Assembly: GCA_965215855.1 (NCBI GenBank)
Contig: CBDCER010000002.1
Span: 1-64,000, forward strand
Source of the DNA: J027 sp965215855
GTDB taxonomy: Bacteria > Chloroflexota > Anaerolineae > Aggregatilineales > J027
DNA: 64,000 nucleotides
Direction: 5' to 3'
Made by a program: the position numbers and the translations under genes. Below, piece by piece: positions 40,839 through 50,763 of this stretch (within the stretch, counting starts at the first letter, position 1; every line of letters begins with the position of its first letter). The notes beneath the pieces were generated by a model. That model ran no database searches and was not told the origin of the DNA. It saw nothing but the letters and a program-made list of their open reading frames with translations.

Positions 40839-42752
40839 GTGGAGCATTTCACACCAGGAGAATATCGACCAATCAATCTTTGGGGAGGGCCAGGAACCCG
40901 CCGGATGATGAGGCTTACCTTTCCCAAAGACAAGATAGATGACAACATTTATCAGATGGCGCATTCAATTGAGGGAGCCGAACGCGTAGCAGCAATGGGC
41001 TTCAATTGGGTGCACCTAGTTTTCAGTTGGGGGTTTCCAGCAGAAATCGAAGCACCAGATTGGGAAGTCTTCAAATCAGCCGTGCGCCATTATCATGAAG
41101 TAGGTGTACGTGTTTTGGGGATAATTCAGGCCTCAAATTGCGTTTATCAAGGTTCCTACAAAGAAAAAGATTGGTATGCACTTGACCCACATGGCAATAA
41201 GATCTACTGCTATATTGGACGCTATCATACGGCTCTACATCATCCTGAATGGCAAGCAGAAATCCGTGAGCGAATTCGGGCGCTGGCCGAGACTGAAGCG
41301 GACGGTATCCTGTTCGATAGTCCCTGGATTGGAGGCGTGGGATACGATGTAGCAGGGATGCCATTGGGGCCAATTGGCAGCTATGATGAACACACCCGCA
41401 GTGCTTATGCTCGTGCCCATGATGGTGCCGAACTGCCGCTGGTATTGAATACCCGATCAGCCGAGGTAAAACGATATTTACGATGGCGAACCACAAGTAC
41501 AGTTGCGATTCTGGCAAAATGGATCGAAGTGGCCCGAAACCTGAAGCCAGACTTCATCATCGGTTTGAACAATTTCGATGCGATTGCCCGCAACAGCTTT
41601 GTGACAATGGGCATTGATCTGCCAGCCATGGCCGCATTGCAGGATGTGGTGATGATTGAGAACTTCGCATGGCCGCACCTACAAGATGATGATACAGTGG
41701 CGGCGAATGCAATCACGATTGGTGCAGCACAGGTTCGCACCGGAGAAACGCCAGTGACGACACGACCCGGCCAACGCGGCATTGGTCATGAGCAGATGTG
41801 GTCGCCGCGCTCCTTCCGGCGGGCAATAGTGGAATCAACAGCGATAAAAGCACCAATCGTCGTGCAAGGAAGCGGTTTTCGGCATAGAGGGGAACAAACA
41901 CTGATTTTACACAGCCGCTATCAACAACAACGACGGGTTCTAAAAGCAATGAATAGCTGGCTGGAAACACATCAGGAATGGTTAAATGCCCGGCAACCAG
42001 CCAGCCCATTGGCAATATATCATCCATACGAAGCAGCTCGTTGGGACTGGAATCGAGTAGCACCGGTGTTCTTTGCAGTATGCGAAACGTTATTGCTGAA
42101 CGGGTATCCAGTGCGGATCGTGGGCGATGCAGATTCATGGGAACATGTGAGGACGATATTAGTTCCCCCTGGGCATGTAGATGGATTGGATGAACGGCTG
42201 CGACAGTTTGTCATCAACGGAGGACAAGTTATACCGCTGACTCAGAAGCGTCCATCAGTGACCAGAACGGTGCTGTGGGATGGCTGGCGACCACTTCGCA
42301 CGCGATTGCCTCGCCCGCGTTGGTTTCGACGCTGGGTCAACCAAAGCGCGATCATCAGTTGGAACGCCTATCATCGTTATGGATGGGCACGTTGGCTGGC
42401 AACGCGTCTGAAGATCCGTGAGGCCATGATTCGCTCGCCGCTATATATCAAACCGCCGGAGGCATTGCAACGGGTATTGATTGGGGCAATTGGCGAAAAG
42501 TTCTATCCGCGAGTGGAAAGTGAAGCTCCGGCACTGTTGACGGTCTGGAATGAAGCGAATGGCGGGCAGCAGTGGCATGTGGTGAATTATGCCGATAAGC
42601 CGCAGAAGATCACGCTGCATCTCGGAGAATTGACCGCCACGGATGTTCATACCCCTGGCAGCAACGAAGCGCCTTCCCAGGTGGTGGGATCGTCATTGAT
42701 GTTTGACCTGGATGTGGGCAAGATCATTCGCGTCAGCAATAGTCAGCTATAA
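40839..42752 (+). CDS. Glycosidase-like protein (GHL6/GH42-like TIM barrel)
   Basis: About 637 residues. The N-terminal half reads like a TIM-barrel glycosidase: AAMGFNWVHLVFSWGFPAEI, VGVRVLGIIQASN, WYALDPHGNKIYCYIGRYHTALHHPEW, then ADGILFDSPWIGG, which resembles the hypothetical glycosyl hydrolase GHL6 group. A GH42-like middle domain follows (VAPVFFAVCETLLLNGYPVRIV, TILVPPGHVDG) and a small beta C-terminal domain. No signal peptide is seen, so it may act in the cytoplasm. The start is unclear: the frame opens at a TTG at 40722, but a GTG at 40839 or ATG near 40903 fits better with the divergent gene at 40701. Substrate unknown. Confidence 0.65.
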   Translation: MEHFTPGEYRPINLWGGPGTRRMMRLTFPKDKIDDNIYQMAHSIEGAERVAAMGFNWVHLVFSWGFPAEIEAPDWEVFKSAVRHYHEVGVRVLGIIQASNCVYQGSYKEKDWYALDPHGNKIYCYIGRYHTALHHPEWQAEIRERIRALAETEADGILFDSPWIGGVGYDVAGMPLGPIGSYDEHTRSAYARAHDGAELPLVLNTRSAEVKRYLRWRTTSTVAILAKWIEVARNLKPDFIIGLNNFDAIARNSFVTMGIDLPAMAALQDVVMIENFAWPHLQDDDTVAANAITIGAAQVRTGETPVTTRPGQRGIGHEQMWSPRSFRRAIVESTAIKAPIVVQGSGFRHRGEQTLILHSRYQQQRRVLKAMNSWLETHQEWLNARQPASPLAIYHPYEAARWDWNRVAPVFFAVCETLLLNGYPVRIVGDADSWEHVRTILVPPGHVDGLDERLRQFVINGGQVIPLTQKRPSVTRTVLWDGWRPLRTRLPRPRWFRRWVNQSAIISWNAYHRYGWARWLATRLKIREAMIRSPLYIKPPEALQRVLIGAIGEKFYPRVESEAPALLTVWNEANGGQQWHVVNYADKPQKITLHLGELTATDVHTPGSNEAPSQVVGSSLMFDLDVGKIIRVSNSQL

Positions 42753-42795
42753 TGGACCATGTCAAATTCAACAGCCGACTCCGGCAGGATAACCT

Positions 42796-45171
42796 GTGAG
42801 TGATGATCTGAAATCTCTGGAACAAGCGCAACGCATGACCGCCCTGAGTCTGAATCAATTCATGATGGGCGGTGATGATTTGACTCGTGTACATCTGAAG
42901 GATGTCACGGAAATGGCAAACGAGGTGGCGCGGGTCTTGCCCGCTGGCAACGTTGTCAGAATGGTATTTTCGCAATTGCGAAATATTCGTGGGCGGCACG
43001 TCTCGAATGATGACACACGGCGGATGATGAGTCTGCTTAACCAAGGGATGGCAACATTTCTGGATAAAGCAACCTACATGGCCTTTTTTACAACACCCGC
43101 ATTGTTAATCAGCGGCTATCAGCTCTTGTTGCGGGCTGCTGGCAAAGACCCCGAGGCAGCTTTCCCAGATGGCACATGGCAATTTTATCTGGAGTTTGGG
43201 TTACGAGAGGATAGTGCCCGCCATGCGTGTGAAACCATGGGATTCAAACAAGCGATTGATGCCAATGACTTAGAAGTCTCGGAAGCCGATCAACTGGCAG
43301 CATGGATTCAGGCGGTGAGTAGACTCCTGCTGACATATGACGAGTTATTGGCCCAGGAATGGCGAGAGCGGTTGATTCTATACCAACTAGGACAGCGATT
43401 GGATGACCGCAAAATTACCGCACGCTGGGTAGCGCGGCGACCCTATGGTGTGCCTCCCCCTAACACACAGCAATATATCAACTACCGGCAACTCGAATTC
43501 TGGGAATTTGTGCGCGAAGCGCTATCGAGCGAGATGCGCGAGCATGATGTTAACGAAACGATGATGTTGTGGGGAAACGAAGAGACACTAACGATCTCAG
43601 ATCGACAATCCTATCAGAAACAGATGTCATTGCTGCATATGCTGGAGCCAGGGGCATTTAATGATGAGCGGCGGCCATTGCCACTGGAGTATGCACAAAT
43701 CGCCGTAATCTGGAATCATACCTACTATATGATTCCCTTGACACATAAGGGAAGGCCGCTGGATCGACGGGCGATTCGGGCAGTGGCGCACAGTATTTTG
43801 CATACGCCGCCCACCCACCAATATCCAACGGTAGATGAGTTACTCATCACAATTCCACGCGCCGCGCAACGGAATGTGCGAACCCAGTTGCCACGCAACG
43901 TCATGGAACAGGTGGAATGGTTGCGAGTCGCGCCAGTTATTATTAACTGGGATGAGGCTGATGCAGGTTTGCCATTAACAAGCATCCGACAGGGAAAGCG
44001 TGGCATCGGTGACCACGCACTGACACTGTTCCGCACACAAGACAGTATGGTATTCGATCAATCGCACATTTTCTTTGATGCGATCTGGGGGATGGCAGTG
44101 GCAGAAATCTTGACAAATCAAGCGATTCACAATATCCGGCAAATGGACCAATTGCCGCCAGCAAACAGCAACATCCAGCCACCAATGCTCGACCTGATTG
44201 CTCCTCCACAAGTCAAGAAATTATTGCAGCAACAGCTCCTTTCAGGACGCGAGTCGAGTGCTGAGGTAGAAGTGCCGATTGTGTCTGTTATGAATCGGTT
44301 GCGGCGCTTGATGCGGCAGCGTAACCGCGACTTACAATTAACGATTAACGACTGGTTGATGCTCTATCGTTCGCTTTTTAATCAGCAATATCGTCCCAGT
44401 CGCCGGTTAGCACGGGTATTAAAAAATTTGGAACAACAGGGGCAACAGGAAGCGACAGCAGTAGAACACCTGCGCGAAATGCTGAAGGAGCAACGCAAGA
44501 CCAGCCCCGCCTTTTTGATACCAATAGATGCGAGTGCAACAAACCCACAAGCGCGGATTTATCCGGTCACATACAGTCCCCGCCCTCCCTGGACGGATAT
44601 TGCAGCGGTACACGCGAAAGTATGGAAATTGTGGGGTGAATACACAAATGATGAAGTCCCCGAACAATGGTCAGCGTTTAATAAAGCTCGCACGCAATAT
44701 ATGGGCATGATCCGAATGTTCGGGGTGTTGATGGCACGTTATAAGGAAATCGCATTGGAGGGCGAGACGATGAGTGTCGCCACATTGAAAATCTTGGGCA
44801 CAGTGCCAAAATCGCTTCAGAAAATGTTGAGCAACATCCCAGATAAGATTGATATATTGAATGACATGCTGAAAGGAACCGAAGTCTTCAGCAATGTGGG
44901 TAAAGTGGCGGAAACATCATCATTAGCCCGATTTATCACGGCAAAAGATGATAACCAGAAAAAAGAGTTGTGCTGGGGCGTGATGACTCGTGCCGATGAT
45001 ACGATGATTATTACTGTGCGCGACTTCCGGCCCGCAGTGGTAGACTTGATGGAGATAGATCCCGACGTCGCGCAGATGGTAACACGCGATCTGCTAGAGG
45101 GTTTTGCAAAGGGACTGACGACTTATGTTCGCCAACTGGCTGAAATCGTCCAGGCTCGCAAGAAACGGTGA
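42796..45171 (+). CDS. Large protein of unknown function (791 residues)
   Basis: I do not recognise this gene. It encodes 791 residues from a GTG start at 42796, 43 bases after the glycosidase-like gene. There is no signal peptide; a single weak hydrophobic stretch (TYMAFFTTPALLISGYQLLL near 95-115) is too short to call a membrane anchor. The protein is mostly helical in character and rich in Gln, Arg and Leu. Segments such as RLRRLMRQRNRDLQLTIND and LARVLKNLEQQGQQEATAVEHL look like coiled coil. Codon use and composition match neighbouring genes, so it is a real gene. It may be co-transcribed with the upstream glycosidase-like gene. Confidence 0.75.
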   Translation: MSDDLKSLEQAQRMTALSLNQFMMGGDDLTRVHLKDVTEMANEVARVLPAGNVVRMVFSQLRNIRGRHVSNDDTRRMMSLLNQGMATFLDKATYMAFFTTPALLISGYQLLLRAAGKDPEAAFPDGTWQFYLEFGLREDSARHACETMGFKQAIDANDLEVSEADQLAAWIQAVSRLLLTYDELLAQEWRERLILYQLGQRLDDRKITARWVARRPYGVPPPNTQQYINYRQLEFWEFVREALSSEMREHDVNETMMLWGNEETLTISDRQSYQKQMSLLHMLEPGAFNDERRPLPLEYAQIAVIWNHTYYMIPLTHKGRPLDRRAIRAVAHSILHTPPTHQYPTVDELLITIPRAAQRNVRTQLPRNVMEQVEWLRVAPVIINWDEADAGLPLTSIRQGKRGIGDHALTLFRTQDSMVFDQSHIFFDAIWGMAVAEILTNQAIHNIRQMDQLPPANSNIQPPMLDLIAPPQVKKLLQQQLLSGRESSAEVEVPIVSVMNRLRRLMRQRNRDLQLTINDWLMLYRSLFNQQYRPSRRLARVLKNLEQQGQQEATAVEHLREMLKEQRKTSPAFLIPIDASATNPQARIYPVTYSPRPPWTDIAAVHAKVWKLWGEYTNDEVPEQWSAFNKARTQYMGMIRMFGVLMARYKEIALEGETMSVATLKILGTVPKSLQKMLSNIPDKIDILNDMLKGTEVFSNVGKVAETSSLARFITAKDDNQKKELCWGVMTRADDTMIITVRDFRPAVVDLMEIDPDVAQMVTRDLLEGFAKGLTTYVRQLAEIVQARKKR

Positions 45172-45316
45172 TGACTTACGATTTTGACATCTAGCTATCG
45201 CCACTAACATGGTGCGATGGCTCACTGAAGATATAGGACAGCTGGAGTGAAGTGCATAAACGGCGGGTGTGAGTGGCGCTGGTTAAGTAAATACGAGATA
45301 CAATGGAGGCATAGAA

Positions 45317-46624
45317 GTGAAAACAGTTAAGCAATTATTCTGGATCAGTTTTCTTATTATGAGTTTGCTGCCCATACAGGCGAGTTGGGCGCAGGGTGAT
45401 GGTAACCCAGCAGCGCCGCCCGAGGAAGTCTCGTTGCCTATTACGAGCATCACATATGAAGCTGATTTTAGCAATGAGGACGATTGGCCGTCAGGGGAAA
45501 CCGGCAACCAACAAATGACGTATAGCTTGGCCGGAAATGGCTATCAGATGACCAGTCTGGATCCCGATGGTGGCATTGGCGCAGCTCCGCCAATTGACTT
45601 AAACATCGACGATTTCTATACAGAAATACAATTCACGGTCGATACATGTGTCAATGACACCAGTGCCCTACTTTTTTTCACACGTATGACACCCCGCCCT
45701 CGTGATCCAGTGAATGCTAACTCGTATGTCTTCGTATTGCAGTGCAGCGGGGAATATCGGGCGCGGGAGATTGCGGCAGGCGGTCCAGGACCAGTTGACA
45801 CCAGCGGTTTCACGATGTCTCTGGAAGAAGACCAAAGTAATGTGATGGGCATCTTGATAAGCGGCACAACAGCAGTGTGGTTTATGAACGGCGTGCAGGT
45901 AGATCGGTTTGAGATACCCGCCACTGTTCAAAGCAGCGGGACCATCACCCCAGGAGCGCAAACTGGTTTCAGTTATACTGTCACCGATTGGAAAGTATGG
46001 ACGCTGAAAACAACGGGCAGTAACATCGCAGAAACGGATACGGCGGCGGGCGGTGACCCATTGAACGAACAAGGTGTGGGTAGCATCATCTATCGCCCAG
46101 AATTCAGTCCACCAACTCCCCTGCCTCTTGGTCTGAATCACCCGGTAGCGGCATATGTGGTCGGCGGTGGTTTGGAACTTTACAACAACGATCCAGTGGG
46201 AATTATGCCGTTGACTGACCTGGATACTTCCTCATACTATCTTGAATTATCCTTCGGTATCCGCGATTGCAGCGATACGGGCGCAATAGGATTGGCGTGG
46301 CAGGTCACTGACGACAGCTATTATGCGTTTGCCGCGCAATGCGATGGTCAATTCAGTGCCTATCGGGTATTATCGGGCGAACCAGATGAACTGATGGTAA
46401 CGAGTAGCCTGCCAACTGCCCCACGGGCGGTGAATGGTGTCATGACGCTGGGTATTTATGTAGATGGTGACACAGCCTGGTTGTATTTTGATGGGCAGAT
46501 CGTGGGAACCATCACAGATGATGCACTGAGTGGTGGTCATGCCGGAATCCTGCTGGCGTCGGCTGAGGATGGCACAAAAACAGATATTATCGCGGTCGAT
46601 ATTGTGGCGTATGAGACGCGATAG
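45317..46624 (+). CDS. Secreted protein with two tandem beta-sandwich-like repeats
   Basis: A 435-residue exported protein. The signal peptide runs to about residue 26 (QASWAQ). Two halves share a pattern, IDDFYTEIQFTVDTCVNDTSALLFFTR near 95 and TSSYYLELSFGIRDCSDTGAIGLAWQV near 310. Each has a conserved cysteine pair context (DTC/LQCSGEYRAR and RDC/AQCDGQFSAYR). This is consistent with LamG- or DUF1080-like sandwich domains, and a disulfide in each is likely. GGAGG precedes the GTG start. A terminator follows. The ligand or role is unknown. Confidence 0.75.
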   Translation: MKTVKQLFWISFLIMSLLPIQASWAQGDGNPAAPPEEVSLPITSITYEADFSNEDDWPSGETGNQQMTYSLAGNGYQMTSLDPDGGIGAAPPIDLNIDDFYTEIQFTVDTCVNDTSALLFFTRMTPRPRDPVNANSYVFVLQCSGEYRAREIAAGGPGPVDTSGFTMSLEEDQSNVMGILISGTTAVWFMNGVQVDRFEIPATVQSSGTITPGAQTGFSYTVTDWKVWTLKTTGSNIAETDTAAGGDPLNEQGVGSIIYRPEFSPPTPLPLGLNHPVAAYVVGGGLELYNNDPVGIMPLTDLDTSSYYLELSFGIRDCSDTGAIGLAWQVTDDSYYAFAAQCDGQFSAYRVLSGEPDELMVTSSLPTAPRAVNGVMTLGIYVDGDTAWLYFDGQIVGTITDDALSGGHAGILLASAEDGTKTDIIAVDIVAYETR

Positions 46625-46653
46625 TTTCTCAATATTCTAAAATATGCTTGTAT

Positions 46654-46684
46654 AACAGCCGCCACGCGCTACGGCGGCTGTTTT
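46654..46684 (+). terminator. Rho-independent terminator
   Basis: A perfect 10-bp stem (46654-46663 with 46673-46682, 9-nt loop), GC-rich, ends in TTTTA. It lies 30 bases after the secreted-protein gene and 17 bases before purH, separating the two. Confidence 0.85.
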
Positions 46685-46700
46685 ATTGGAGGAATGAACA

Positions 46701-48242
46701 ATGCCGCGTGCGCTATTCAGTGTTTCGGACAAACGAGGGTTGGTCGAGCTAGGGCAGCAATTGGCTGATGTGGGGTGGGATATTGTTGCTACAGGAGGAA
46801 CGGCCAATACATTATCAAAAGCTGGGATCAATGTAACACCGATTGAACAACTGACTGGACTGCCAGAAATGCTCGGCGGGCGGGTCAAATCCTTGCATCC
46901 GGCTATACATGGCGCGATTCTGGCCCGCGATCATAGCAAAGATCTGACAGAACTCGCCAAACAGGGCTACACATTGATTGATCTAGTGGTATGTAACCTA
47001 TACCCATTTCAGCAAACTATCACGCAAGCGGGTGTCAGTCTGGCACAGGCGATTGAGCAAATTGATGTTGGCGGCGTAGCAATGCTGCGGGCGGCAGCAA
47101 AGAATTTCGAGCGTGTGACCGTGATAATCGACCCTGATGATTATGAATGGATAGGGAAAACACTGGTCGAAGAGCAACAGATTTCGTTGACCGAGCGTCG
47201 CCAACTGGCGGCCAAAGCATTCGCACATACCCGTGATTATGATACGGCCATTCATAGCTACCTGGAAGATGACAATATTCTGACAGCAGAACATGACAAG
47301 CTGCCAGAAACTTTCACTATGGGAATGTCTCTGTCTCAGGCATTACGTTATGGGGAGAATCCGCACCAACAGGCCGGACTCTTCGCGGTAATAGGCGATA
47401 CAGGCCCATTGGGCGGTACGTTGTTGCAAGGTAAACCGCTATCTTATAACAATCTACTAGATGCCGACTCCGCGTGGCGGGCAGTGCGATCATTTGATGA
47501 CAGACCAGCGGTGGTGATTGTGAAGCATACAAACCCAACCGGTATCGCAGTGGGTGAGACACTGGCCGAAACGTTTCCAGCAGCATTAACAAGTGATCCT
47601 GTTTCAGCATTCGGGGGTGTGGTGGCGGTTAATCGCACGGTGGATGAAGCATTGGTGCGGGCTATGGGTGATTTGTTCGTGGAAGTCTTGATCGCACCTG
47701 ACTTTGAGCCATATGCTCAAGAATTGCTGGCGGAAGGGCGGAGGAATTGCCGTTTGTTAGCGATTCCAGACGATTCCCGTGCCTCGCAACTGGAATTTCG
47801 CAGTATTGCAGGTGGGGTATTAGTACAACAAGCAGACCAGGGCGATCCCACGACAGCCGAATGGGAAGTAGTAACGCACCGCCGCCCCACATCAGAGGAG
47901 ATCGAAGCATTAACATTTGCATGGCGGGCAGTGCAGCATGTACGAAGTAATGCGATTGTGCTGGCGGGTTCGACGGCAACGGTGGGCATTGGCGGTGGGC
48001 TACCGAGTCGGGTGGATGCAGCACGGTTGGCTGTAAAAAAGGCGGGCGACCTGGCTCAAGGCGCAGTGATGGCGTCGGATGCGTTTTTCCCATTCGCGGA
48101 CGGCGTGCAAATCGCGCAGGAAGCAGGCGTAACGGCAGTGATTCAACCTGGGGGTTCCATCCGCGATCAGGAGGTCATTCGGGCGGCTGACGGGGCTAAT
48201 ATGGCAATGATTTTCACCAAAGTTCGCCATTTCCGTCATTAA
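46701..48242 (+). CDS. purH: Bifunctional AICAR formyltransferase / IMP cyclohydrolase
   Basis: 513 residues, the usual PurH length. It catalyses the last two steps of IMP synthesis: formylation of AICAR with 10-formyl-THF, then ring closure. The N-terminal cyclohydrolase domain (about 1-190) starts ALFSVSDKRGLVELG and contains the TGGTANTL, GGRVKSLHPAIHG and DLVVCNLYPF blocks. The transformylase domain has LRYGENPHQQAGLF, VIVKHTNPTGIAVG, SAFGGVVAVNR and the closing SDAFFPFADGVQIA...VIQPGGSIRD. GGAGG stands 8 bases before the ATG. No other pur gene is nearby, so it appears to be a single-gene unit. Confidence 0.97.
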   Translation: MPRALFSVSDKRGLVELGQQLADVGWDIVATGGTANTLSKAGINVTPIEQLTGLPEMLGGRVKSLHPAIHGAILARDHSKDLTELAKQGYTLIDLVVCNLYPFQQTITQAGVSLAQAIEQIDVGGVAMLRAAAKNFERVTVIIDPDDYEWIGKTLVEEQQISLTERRQLAAKAFAHTRDYDTAIHSYLEDDNILTAEHDKLPETFTMGMSLSQALRYGENPHQQAGLFAVIGDTGPLGGTLLQGKPLSYNNLLDADSAWRAVRSFDDRPAVVIVKHTNPTGIAVGETLAETFPAALTSDPVSAFGGVVAVNRTVDEALVRAMGDLFVEVLIAPDFEPYAQELLAEGRRNCRLLAIPDDSRASQLEFRSIAGGVLVQQADQGDPTTAEWEVVTHRRPTSEEIEALTFAWRAVQHVRSNAIVLAGSTATVGIGGGLPSRVDAARLAVKKAGDLAQGAVMASDAFFPFADGVQIAQEAGVTAVIQPGGSIRDQEVIRAADGANMAMIFTKVRHFRH

Positions 48243-48378
48243 GGCGGCCAAAGAAAATCGATTGGGGTACACTCTGTCGGAATATCATCAGAAGTTGACG
48301 ATAGGAGTATGGGTTAGCCATCTACGGTGCGTCAACTTATAGAACGTATTCGAAAACATATAGGAAGGTTGCGACGGA

Positions 48379-48807
48379 ATGGCCGATCATAATGCAAAAC
48401 TGGTCTGGCGAGATGGGATGACTTTTGATCTGGTATCGGACGGAAAAACACATTTACCCTTGGTACTGGCTTCAGGGCATAACGATCCAGCAGAAGGCGA
48501 ACAAGGTCTCTCACCAATGGGATTGGTGGTGGCCGGGCTGGCGGGCTGCACCGCAATGGATGTTATCAGCATCTTGAAGAAGAAACGCCAGGACGTAACC
48601 TCGCTAGAGATTGTTGTGGAAGGCGACCAACAAGACCAACACCCACGTATCTACAAGAACATTCAAATTGTCTATCGTGTGGGAGGTAACGTGGATGAAA
48701 AGGCAGTGACAAGGGCAATCGAACTCTCGATAGAGCGATATTGCCCGGTTAATGGAATGCTCAAAGAAATTGCAGAAATTGACTATCGCTATGAGATCGT
48801 AGATTAG
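48379..48807 (+). CDS. OsmC/Ohr-family protein
   Basis: 142 residues, close to the family norm. The two redox cysteines of the family are present: C57 in GLAGCTAMD and C122 in ERYCPVNGML. OsmC-like proteins reduce organic hydroperoxides through this pair, usually with lipoyl or other thiol donors. No secretion signal is present. The sequence fits the YhfA-like branch (ASGHNDPAEGEQGLSPMGLVVAGL) better than Ohr. The gene stands between purH and the prenyl synthase with its own gaps; no regulator of the OhrR type is adjacent. Confidence 0.9.
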   Translation: MADHNAKLVWRDGMTFDLVSDGKTHLPLVLASGHNDPAEGEQGLSPMGLVVAGLAGCTAMDVISILKKKRQDVTSLEIVVEGDQQDQHPRIYKNIQIVYRVGGNVDEKAVTRAIELSIERYCPVNGMLKEIAEIDYRYEIVD

Positions 48808-48878
48808 GCACAATAGTGGGGTATGGTATCAATCATACCCCTATCAACTTTTAGAAAATTTAGAACTTTCTGAATTTA

Positions 48879-48907
48879 TTGACGCTTCCCTAGCTTTCCA
48901 GTATACT
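48879..48907 (+). promoter_or_regulatory. Sigma-70-type promoter of the polyprenyl synthase gene
   Basis: TTGACG (48879-48884) and TATACT (48902-48907) are separated by exactly 17 bases, close to the consensus. The expected start of transcription is near 48914, leaving a leader of about 54 nt. Confidence 0.75.
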
Positions 48908-48967
48908 CAACAGTAGTTCATAACACACAAAAGCGCCAACAAGTGCGCCGAAAAGGAATTTCCCTTT

Positions 48968-49954
48968 ATGACTATCCCCTCCAATACCGCAATTACCGAG
49001 GTAAGGCCCGCTTGGACCGAGGCTGTGCGGAATGATCTGGAGCAAGTTACGGAGAAGATGCGAACGGTCTCCAAAATGGACAATGCCTTCCTAGATGCGT
49101 CCATTGAGATGATTTTGACCGCTGGTGGCAAACGGATGCGTCCAGCATTGACTTTGTTGGTGGGACGAGCCTGCAATGCCCCCTATGAGCAGGTGCTTTC
49201 GGTGGCAGCTTCGGTGGAACTGCTACATACGGCGACGCTGGTACATGATGATCTGGTGGATAATGCGGAGGAACGGCGCAACAGTCCAACATTGCATACA
49301 CAACTCCCGTTGGGATTAACGGTGCTGACTGGCGACTTCTTGTTCGCGCAATCGGCGGCGTTGGCTGCTGAAGCCGCAAATGTGCGCGTTGTACAGGTAT
49401 TCGCCGATACTCTGGTGACCATTTGTAAGGGCGAAATTTTGCAAGCACAGACTCGGTGGAAAGTCAGCGACATGGCGGGCTACCATCAGCGCATCTATGG
49501 CAAGACGGCGGCACTATTTGAAGCCGCTGCCATTTCTGCCGCCATTTTAGGTGATATTTCAGAAGACGCAGTCCAGACCTATGCAACATTCGGTCGCGAA
49601 TTAGGCTTGGCATTTCAAATTGTGGACGATGCTCTGGATTTCGTTGCCAGCAGCCAAAAACTCGGCAAGCCCGCCGGACATGATCTGCGCGAAGGCTATA
49701 TCACACTGCCAGCCATGTTGTATATTGAACAAAATGAGCTGGACAAAGCCGAGTTTGTTGAGCAGGCTCGGAATCCCCGACAGGTCGAAGAGCTTGTCAT
49801 AGCAATTCGTGAGCAAGGCGCAGCGCGTGAAGCCTTGCAGATGGCCCGAGGGCACATCCAGAAAGCGGAAAATGCACTGGACAATCTGGATTGGGTTCCG
49901 GCCATGGAGCCGCTGATGGGACTTACCGAATACGTCGTAGCCCGCGATTTCTAG
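48968..49954 (+). CDS. Polyprenyl diphosphate synthase
   Basis: 328 residues of the trans-isoprenyl diphosphate synthase family. The first aspartate-rich motif is DDLVD (D94, D95, D98) and the second is DDALD (D220, D221, D224), each placed as in IspB/HepT enzymes. GGKRMRPALTLLVG lies just upstream of the first. These bind Mg-diphosphate substrates and extend allylic chains with IPP. Length and motifs fit a long-chain enzyme making quinone side chains or carrier lipid precursors. The residues before the first motif that set chain length do not allow a safe product call. It is read from its own promoter at 48879. Confidence 0.93.
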   Translation: MTIPSNTAITEVRPAWTEAVRNDLEQVTEKMRTVSKMDNAFLDASIEMILTAGGKRMRPALTLLVGRACNAPYEQVLSVAASVELLHTATLVHDDLVDNAEERRNSPTLHTQLPLGLTVLTGDFLFAQSAALAAEAANVRVVQVFADTLVTICKGEILQAQTRWKVSDMAGYHQRIYGKTAALFEAAAISAAILGDISEDAVQTYATFGRELGLAFQIVDDALDFVASSQKLGKPAGHDLREGYITLPAMLYIEQNELDKAEFVEQARNPRQVEELVIAIREQGAAREALQMARGHIQKAENALDNLDWVPAMEPLMGLTEYVVARDF

Positions 49955-49956
49955 TT

Positions 49957-50355
49957 TCAGAACATCAGGCGGGCGTGGGCAATTTTGATGCAAGTATCCA
50001 TCACGATTTCCAGGCCCGCTGCGGTTGCCATTTGTGCAGCTTCACCATCATACACACCATGTTGTGCCCAGACGACAGGCGCACCAACAGCAATTGCGTC
50101 CTCCACCACCCCTTGTAAATGCTCCGAACGACGAAAGACATTCACAATATCCACTGGTTCCGGCACATCAGCCAAGCTAGCATAGCTGCGTTGGCCGTCA
50201 ATCTGAGATACAACTGGGTTGACAGGAAAAACTGTATAGCCTGCGCGGCGTAGATATTGAGCGATTTTGTAGCTGGTGCGGTCTGGTTTATCAGAGTGAC
50301 CGACGACGGCGATCACTTTCGACTGGCTCAAGATTCGGTGCAAATCAGTCATCAT
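49957..50355 (-). CDS. CoA-binding domain protein (YccU-like)
   Basis: 132 residues forming a single CoA-binding Rossmann domain. It shows KVIAVVGHSDKPDRTSYKIAQYL near the start, then GYTVFPVNP and VDIVNVFRRSEHL. The end has PVVWAQHGVYDGEAAQMATAAGLEIVMDTCIKI, the standard YccU pattern. This family binds CoA-like ligands, and its cellular role is unsettled. The start is an ATG at 50355 with GAGGAG 5 bases away, placed right after the stop of the preceding gene. Last gene of a compact leftward operon of four. The end is two bases from the convergent prenyl synthase stop. Confidence 0.9.
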   Translation of the reverse strand: MMTDLHRILSQSKVIAVVGHSDKPDRTSYKIAQYLRRAGYTVFPVNPVVSQIDGQRSYASLADVPEPVDIVNVFRRSEHLQGVVEDAIAVGAPVVWAQHGVYDGEAAQMATAAGLEIVMDTCIKIAHARLMF

Positions 50356-50356
50356 G

Positions 50357-50755
50357 TTACTCCTCGGCGGTAATGACCAGATCAAGCTCACGGGTGTCGA
50401 TAATTTGAATGGGCGGCGGTTCGGTGGATTCTGCGTCAAGCTGTTCGCGGTAATAAACCATCGCTTTGAGTTGATAATCGCCGTCGGGTGCATCAACGCC
50501 GCGCACGTGCATGGTAAATTCCATACGGGGGTGCATGGTTTCGACAATGCTAAAACTGGCAACAATTTTATGAGACTCGTCACCCATCACCCTCACGAGA
50601 TCAAGCTCCAAATTAGGACGTTGCTGAAACGGCGTAACATGAACTTCGATTTTGACACGCCAGCCATCGGGATAAGGGGTCGCTTTGAGCAATTCGATTC
50701 TGATGTTTTTGGGCGGTTGAGGAACATCGCCAGGTTCAAAGAAATTGATGGTCAT
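50357..50755 (-). CDS. Small protein of unknown function
   Basis: 132 residues with alternating hydrophobic pattern (NIRIELLKATPYPDGWRVKIEVHVTPF, RGVDAPDGDYQLKAMVYYREQ) that suggests an all-beta sandwich. No signal peptide or membrane segment is visible. I recognise no family. It lies between the ACT-domain gene (8 bases away) and the CoA-binding gene (1 base away), so it is surely co-translated with them. The tight packing supports a real gene with a role in the same process. Confidence 0.65.
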   Translation of the reverse strand: MTINFFEPGDVPQPPKNIRIELLKATPYPDGWRVKIEVHVTPFQQRPNLELDLVRVMGDESHKIVASFSIVETMHPRMEFTMHVRGVDAPDGDYQLKAMVYYREQLDAESTEPPPIQIIDTRELDLVITAEE

Positions 50756-50763
50756 TGCTTATC

